From Chitinophaga varians (GTDB lineage Bacteria > Bacteroidota > Bacteroidia > Chitinophagales > Chitinophagaceae), in NCBI RefSeq assembly GCF_012641275.1, contig NZ_JABAIA010000002.1, forward strand, positions 1,612,001 through 1,676,000: 64,000 nt of DNA, given 5' to 3'. Each line of letters starts with the position of its first letter. Within the stretch, counting starts at the first letter, position 1. A program made the position numbers and the translations under genes. Under the pieces are notes generated by a model. The model had not been told where the DNA came from. It saw only the letters and a program-made list of their open reading frames with translations, and made no database searches. Below, piece after piece: positions 59,915 through 64,000 of the stretch.

Positions 59915-62179
59915 ATGATGAACCAGGGACAGTTATTACATTTCAGTAGATTATTTTTTGCATTTTTATTCAGTCTGTTGTTTTTCTGTACTGGCCTACA
60001 GGCGCAGCGGCCTGCCCATAACGGCCCCAGGATAGGGCTGACGCTCAGTGGCGGCGGCGCCCGCGGCCTTGCGCATATCGGCATTCTGGAAGCCATTGAC
60101 AGCGCAGGGCTCAAAATCGATTATCTCACGGGAACGAGTATGGGCAGTATTGTGGGCGCACTTTATGCCATGGGCTACTCCGGCGATTCCATTGAGGCCG
60201 TGGCCCGGCGGCTGGACTGGAACAGTCTATTTACCAACCAGCCGGTATTGACAGATGTTTCCTACGAAGAAAAAAGCGAGTACAACAAATATATTATCGA
60301 GATACCCTTTGAGTATGGCCGTCCCAAGCTGGCTTCCGGTGTTATTTCCGGTGAAGCCCTGTGGCTGGAGCTGGCGAAGCTCAGTTGGCCGGTGAAGGAC
60401 AAAAAAGATTTTTCGACGTTTGATATCCCCTTCAAATGTATTGCCACGGACGTGGCCACAGGCCAGGTTGTTACGCTGGATTCAGGAGAGATTGTGACGA
60501 GTATGCGTGCCAGTATGGCCATTCCCTCCATTTTCACGGCGGTAAAAATAGGGGACCGCAAACTGGTAGACGGTGGCGTGGTCCGTAATTTCCCGGTGAT
60601 CACCGCCAAAGACATGGGCGCAGACATCGTGATCGGCTCCAATGTGAGCGGGGGACTGCGTAAGGCCGATCAGCTGGTGACTCCTTTTGATATCCTGTAC
60701 CAGCTGGGATTTTATAAAGACGCTGCTGATTTCGAAAAAGCCCGGAAACTGTGCAATATCTATATTCCAATCAATGAAGAGCTGGAAAGCTATTCTGCGG
60801 CCGCTTTCGGCAGTGTGGACTCTATTATCGAGATCGGCAAACGGAAAGGGCGGGAGATGTACCCGGCGTTCAAACATCTGGCGGACTCGCTGAATGCACG
60901 CCTTGAAGTGGTGAACCGGTTACCGTTTGCGGCTGATATTGAATTGAGCAGTATCCATGTGTCGGGGCTGGTACATTCCGATGAGAAATTTTTCCTGCAA
61001 AGGCTGCACCTGAAGCCCGGTGGCTGCTACACCAATGCGCAGCTGCGCGAGGCTATCCAACGGGTGTATGGCACCCGCTTCTTCAAACTGATCACCTATA
61101 ACCTGCATCCCGAAGGTTACGGTCAATACAGGATGGAGATTACTGCAGAAGAGAACCCGCTCACCTACGTTAAGTTTGCGATCAACTATAATACCCTTAC
61201 CGGCGCCAGTGCTATACTCAACCTTACGCAGCGGAATTTTATCGTGCCTAACTCCCGGTCTTTTGTGAGCGTGGCCGTCAGCGAAAACCCGCGGCTGGAG
61301 GCGCAGTATTTCAAGTACCTGGGACGCAGCCGCAGCTTTGGTTTCGGGCTGGGCGCCTATTACGAAAATACCGGACTGACGTTTTATGATGAAGACCTGA
61401 CCAAGATGCAGCCCTATCGCAATAAGTACGCGAACGTAGACATCAACCTGCAATATTCTCCCAGCGGTAATGTTGCTTTCGGCGCCGGCACACGGTGGGA
61501 GTACATCAAATTCAAACCGCAGTATTCGACGTTTGTGGAGATAAGGGGCAGTACCAACCAACTGAACAGCTATGCTTTCCTGGGCGTAAATTCAGTCAAC
61601 CGCAAGGTGTATCCTACCAGCGGGTTGCTGCTCAACATAGAGGGTGGATATATCTACAACCAGCATTCCGGTATCAATGTCAATAACAGCGGATTTCCGC
61701 TGGACCTGGACAGCGCCGGCGTCCGGTTCAATGACTATCAGCGGTTGCTGGTCAATGCCAAATACTACGTGCCGCTGGGGCGGAAATCAGCCTTGCAGTT
61801 TAATGGTAACCTGGGATGGAATTTTAACTATCATGAATCGGTCGTAAGTGCTTTTGTCGTGGGTGGGATGAATGATGTGGTCCGTAACCAGGTGCCGTTC
61901 GTGGGAGTGTTTGAAGGAGAGGTGATGTCTTCAAAGGTGGCGGCAGTGCAGGCTGCATGGCAATATGAAATTATACGGAAGTTTTACGCGATACCGAGAG
62001 TAGGGGCGGCTTTGTACAACAGCAGCCTGATTGGTGCCGAAAGTACTTACAGCGGGTTGACGGGTTATGGGCTGGGAGCGGGATACGCCAGTTTCCTGGG
62101 GCCGATAGAAGCCACGATGATGTATAGTGATCAGTCGGGCAAGCTGAAATTTTATGTCAATCTCGGGTTTAACTTTTAA
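59915..62179 (+). CDS. Patatin-like phospholipase with C-terminal outer-membrane beta-barrel
   Basis: A signal peptide (to about residue 31) leads into a patatin domain: the oxyanion glycine loop SGGGARGLAHIGIL, the nucleophile S75 in GTSMGS and the partner D219 in DGGVVRNFPV. From about 350 to 430 is a POTRA-like segment (LSSIHVSGLVHSDEKFFLQRLHLKPGG), then a C-terminal barrel region with many amphipathic strands (ending KLKFYVNLGFNF), similar to BamA/surface antigen. The 754-residue length agrees. Such fusions are the patatin/FplA-PlpD (type Vd-like) design, where the lipase is carried to the outer membrane. The start could also be the ATG one codon on. Confidence 0.92.
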   Translation: MMNQGQLLHFSRLFFAFLFSLLFFCTGLQAQRPAHNGPRIGLTLSGGGARGLAHIGILEAIDSAGLKIDYLTGTSMGSIVGALYAMGYSGDSIEAVARRLDWNSLFTNQPVLTDVSYEEKSEYNKYIIEIPFEYGRPKLASGVISGEALWLELAKLSWPVKDKKDFSTFDIPFKCIATDVATGQVVTLDSGEIVTSMRASMAIPSIFTAVKIGDRKLVDGGVVRNFPVITAKDMGADIVIGSNVSGGLRKADQLVTPFDILYQLGFYKDAADFEKARKLCNIYIPINEELESYSAAAFGSVDSIIEIGKRKGREMYPAFKHLADSLNARLEVVNRLPFAADIELSSIHVSGLVHSDEKFFLQRLHLKPGGCYTNAQLREAIQRVYGTRFFKLITYNLHPEGYGQYRMEITAEENPLTYVKFAINYNTLTGASAILNLTQRNFIVPNSRSFVSVAVSENPRLEAQYFKYLGRSRSFGFGLGAYYENTGLTFYDEDLTKMQPYRNKYANVDINLQYSPSGNVAFGAGTRWEYIKFKPQYSTFVEIRGSTNQLNSYAFLGVNSVNRKVYPTSGLLLNIEGGYIYNQHSGINVNNSGFPLDLDSAGVRFNDYQRLLVNAKYYVPLGRKSALQFNGNLGWNFNYHESVVSAFVVGGMNDVVRNQVPFVGVFEGEVMSSKVAAVQAAWQYEIIRKFYAIPRVGAALYNSSLIGAESTYSGLTGYGLGAGYASFLGPIEATMMYSDQSGKLKFYVNLGFNF

Positions 62180-62180
62180 T

Positions 62181-62255
62181 TTTTTTATTTTGATAGTTTG
62201 ATATTTCACCGGGCTGTTATGATGAAAGGCCCCGTGAAATATCAAAATAAAAATA
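62181..62255. terminator. Bidirectional terminator between the patatin gene and miaE
   Basis: GATATTTCACCGGG (62200-62213) pairs with CCCCGTGAAATATC (62230-62243) with one mismatch; a TTTTTTATTTT run lies on the left and an AAAATAAAAAT run on the right, so both strands end in T-rich tails. It separates two convergent genes by 76 bp. Confidence 0.85.
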
Positions 62256-62852
62256 TTAGTGCATACGGTCACCGCGCACCTCAATATTCTTCAGGATTTC
62301 GGCTTCCATTTTCAGCCATTCCTCCCATCTTTTACGTACTTTTTCTTCCGGGAAATATTCATTGGCCAGATCAATAAACAGCCTGTAGTGGCCGGCTTCG
62401 GAGATCATGAAGCGGCGGTAGAATTCGCGCAGGTATTCATCTTCCAGTCCTTCGCTGAGCAGGCGGAAGCGTTCGCAGCTGCGGGCTTCGATGAGGGCGA
62501 AGATCAGCAGGGCGTCGAGGAAGGCATCATCCGCGCTGCCGCCTTTGACGCGGTTGTCCATGAGGGCGTTCACATAATCGTCTTTCCGTTGTTTCCCCAG
62601 GGGGAGGCCTCTTTTCTTCAACTCGGCCAGTACCTGCCGGAAATGTCCCCATTCTTCCGTGACGATGGGCGCCAGTTCCGCTACCAGTCTTTCTCTTTCC
62701 GGATTACGCTGGATAAGGGAAATGGCGGAGGAGGCAGCTTTCTGTTCACAGTAGGCATGGTCCGTGAGGATGTCCTGCAGGGAGATCGCTGCGAGGTTCA
62801 CCCAACGGGGATCGGTAGGTAATTTTAATCCGAGTATGGATACTTTGCTCAT
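62256..62852 (-). CDS. miaE: tRNA-(ms2io6A)-hydroxylase (MiaE)-like protein
   Basis: The 198-residue protein is a ferritin-like four-helix diiron protein. Its helices hold paired Glu/His residues: HAYCEQKAASSAISLIQ, VTEEWGHFRQVLAELKKRG, ALIEARSCERFRLLSEGL and MISEAGHYRLFIDLANEYF. The EExxH-type pairs (EEWGH, EAGHY) match the MiaE family, which hydroxylates the isopentenyl group of ms2i6A at position 37 of tRNA. It is convergent with the patatin gene and divergent from the BioF-like gene. Confidence 0.9.
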   Translation of the reverse strand: MSKVSILGLKLPTDPRWVNLAAISLQDILTDHAYCEQKAASSAISLIQRNPERERLVAELAPIVTEEWGHFRQVLAELKKRGLPLGKQRKDDYVNALMDNRVKGGSADDAFLDALLIFALIEARSCERFRLLSEGLEDEYLREFYRRFMISEAGHYRLFIDLANEYFPEEKVRKRWEEWLKMEAEILKNIEVRGDRMH

Positions 62853-62933
62853 GTTTTCGCTTTCTGGTATTGATTATTTTTGTCGTGCGAAGATAGTATT
62901 GAATCTGTTAATTTGCTAAAAGCCCATTTGTAT

Positions 62934-64000
62934 ATGCACAGAAGTCCAGAGCCGTTTTTGTTGCAGCCGTTGTTACAGCGGCGTGAGCATCATTCATTCC
63001 GGGAGTTGCGGTTGCCGGGCCAACTTGTTGATTTCTGTTCCAATGATTACCTGGGACTGGCGCGCAGTGCCGCTTTACAGGAGAAAGTCCGCGAGCTGCA
63101 GCAGGAGCGGCCGGTATGGCATGGCAGTACCGGTTCGCGGTTGCTGGCCGGCAACTATCAATGGATCAATGACGTGGAAGCTGATTTGGCGGCCTTTCAT
63201 CAGGCTGATGCCGCGCTGATTTACAATTCTGGTTATGACGCCAACCTGGGCCTGTTTTCCAGTGTGCCGCAGAAAGGTGACACAGTGGTATATGACCAGC
63301 TGGTGCATGCCTCTATCCGTGATGGCATGCGTTTGTCCAATGCGCAGACATTCTCTTTTCGGCATAATGATATGGACGATCTCCGTAAAAAGATCAATAA
63401 TGCCAGTGGCAACTGCTTTGTGGCTGTGGAGTCGGTTTACTCGATGGATGGCGATATGGCACCTCTGCAGGCCATTGTATCGTTATGCAACGAATACGGA
63501 GCATACCTGATTGTGGACGAGGCCCATGCTACCGGTGTGGCGGGGCCGAAAGGAGCGGGGCTGGTACAGGCACTGGGCCTGGAAGACGCCTGTTTTGCAC
63601 GGGTGCATACCTTCGGTAAAGCAGTGGGCTGTCATGGCGCTGTAGTATTAGGTTCTGCCACATTGCGGGATTACCTGATCAATTTTTCCCGATCGCTTAT
63701 TTATACCACCGCCTTGCCGCCGACCGCCATCGCCGCTATTCAGGCCAGTTACAGTCTTTTTCCCTACATGGATGAAGCCCGTGCCCACCTGTCGACCCTT
63801 ATCCGGCAGTTTAGGGCCGGCGTGCATTCGTTGACGTTATTGCCCGGAGAAACGCCTGTTCAGGGCGTATTAACGCGGGGAAACGAGAACACGCGTACCA
63901 TTGCGGCCATGTTGCAATCGGCCGGGCTGGACGTGCGGGCCATACTGCATCCAACGGTGCCACAGGGCGAGGAGCGGTTGCGGATCGTGTTACATAGCTT
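62934..64000 (+). CDS. 8-amino-7-oxononanoate synthase-like PLP enzyme (3' end outside window)
   Basis: From the ATG at 62934 the frame is open to the window end (355 codons). It has the alpha-oxoamine synthase pattern: LVDFCSNDYLGLARS, HGSTGSRLLAGNYQWINDVEADLAAFH in pieces, VYDQLVHASIRDGMRLSN, the aspartate in LIVDEAHATGVAGPKG and the PLP lysine K229 in TFGKAVGCHG. This is BioF-like (condenses pimeloyl-type CoA with alanine in biotin synthesis), but the family also includes serine palmitoyltransferase and KBL; no other biotin gene is visible, so the gene symbol is withheld. The short gap to miaE contains the promoters of both. Confidence 0.9.
   Translation, partial: MHRSPEPFLLQPLLQRREHHSFRELRLPGQLVDFCSNDYLGLARSAALQEKVRELQQERPVWHGSTGSRLLAGNYQWINDVEADLAAFHQADAALIYNSGYDANLGLFSSVPQKGDTVVYDQLVHASIRDGMRLSNAQTFSFRHNDMDDLRKKINNASGNCFVAVESVYSMDGDMAPLQAIVSLCNEYGAYLIVDEAHATGVAGPKGAGLVQALGLEDACFARVHTFGKAVGCHGAVVLGSATLRDYLINFSRSLIYTTALPPTAIAAIQASYSLFPYMDEARAHLSTLIRQFRAGVHSLTLLPGETPVQGVLTRGNENTRTIAAMLQSAGLDVRAILHPTVPQGEERLRIVLHS

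Overview
The window reads as a Bacteroidota chromosome, most likely Chitinophaga or a close relative in the Chitinophagaceae (inference). The signs are SusC/SusD pairs with an ECF sigma/FecR cascade, a T9SS-type C-terminal sorting tail, GSCFA and MiaE proteins, many AraC/MocR regulators, weak Shine-Dalgarno sites, and promoters of the Bacteroidota type (-7 box TAnnTTTG). No rRNA, tRNA, CRISPR array or prophage was seen.

Layout. 1-9,000 is AT-rich. It holds two tandem S9 peptidases on the + strand, facing a minus-strand operon: ECF sigma, FecR, SusC, SusD, thioredoxin-like protein. This looks like a sigma/anti-sigma-controlled outer-membrane import locus, perhaps for peptides. Base composition changes inside susC near its TonB box. 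11,900-20,200 holds small regulator-linked clusters: a DHFR-like/membrane/VOC operon divergent from a GlxA-type regulator, an AraC regulator, an S41 peptidase, a lipoprotein, and a marR-isochorismatase-like-MFS operon with a recognisable promoter and operator. 20,300-26,800 is secreted degradation: divergent GH16 and GH30 lipoproteins and a large M43 metalloprotease with T9SS tail. 26,800-32,600 is metabolic: histidine phosphatase, NAD(P)-dependent epimerase-like protein, class I aldolase, VOC protein and proBA. 32,750-41,950 is a resistance block: class A beta-lactamase, OmpR-type two-component system, and a four-gene CzcA/CusA-type RND efflux operon preceded by four TCTAA repeats at exact 11-bp spacing.

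42,000-45,900 holds a lipoprotein, an old-yellow-enzyme reductase divergent from an AraC regulator, and an ArsR-SDR pair. 46,000-49,700 has two tandem MocR regulators, a SnoaL-like protein and a carboxymuconolactone decarboxylase fragment. 49,780-51,190 is an alkA-ogt DNA-alkylation repair pair. 51,181-51,991 is a REP-type transposase unit: a Y1 transposase flanked by two inverted copies of a 20-bp palindrome that also occurs twice elsewhere in the window, with a three-copy 56-bp tandem repeat over the transposase start. 52,100-64,000 holds a PLP-dependent decarboxylase with an EamA exporter, GNAT, NUDIX, RlmB, HMG-CoA-lyase-like and GSCFA proteins, an MHS-type transporter, a patatin-outer-membrane fusion, MiaE, and a BioF-like synthase cut by the window end.

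The most interesting signals are the mosaic susC, the REP/transposase unit, the 11-bp repeat operator before the efflux operon, and an AATCTG(A/T)TATG motif shared by both mocR promoters and possibly the decarboxylase promoter. All functions are read from protein motifs without database searches.
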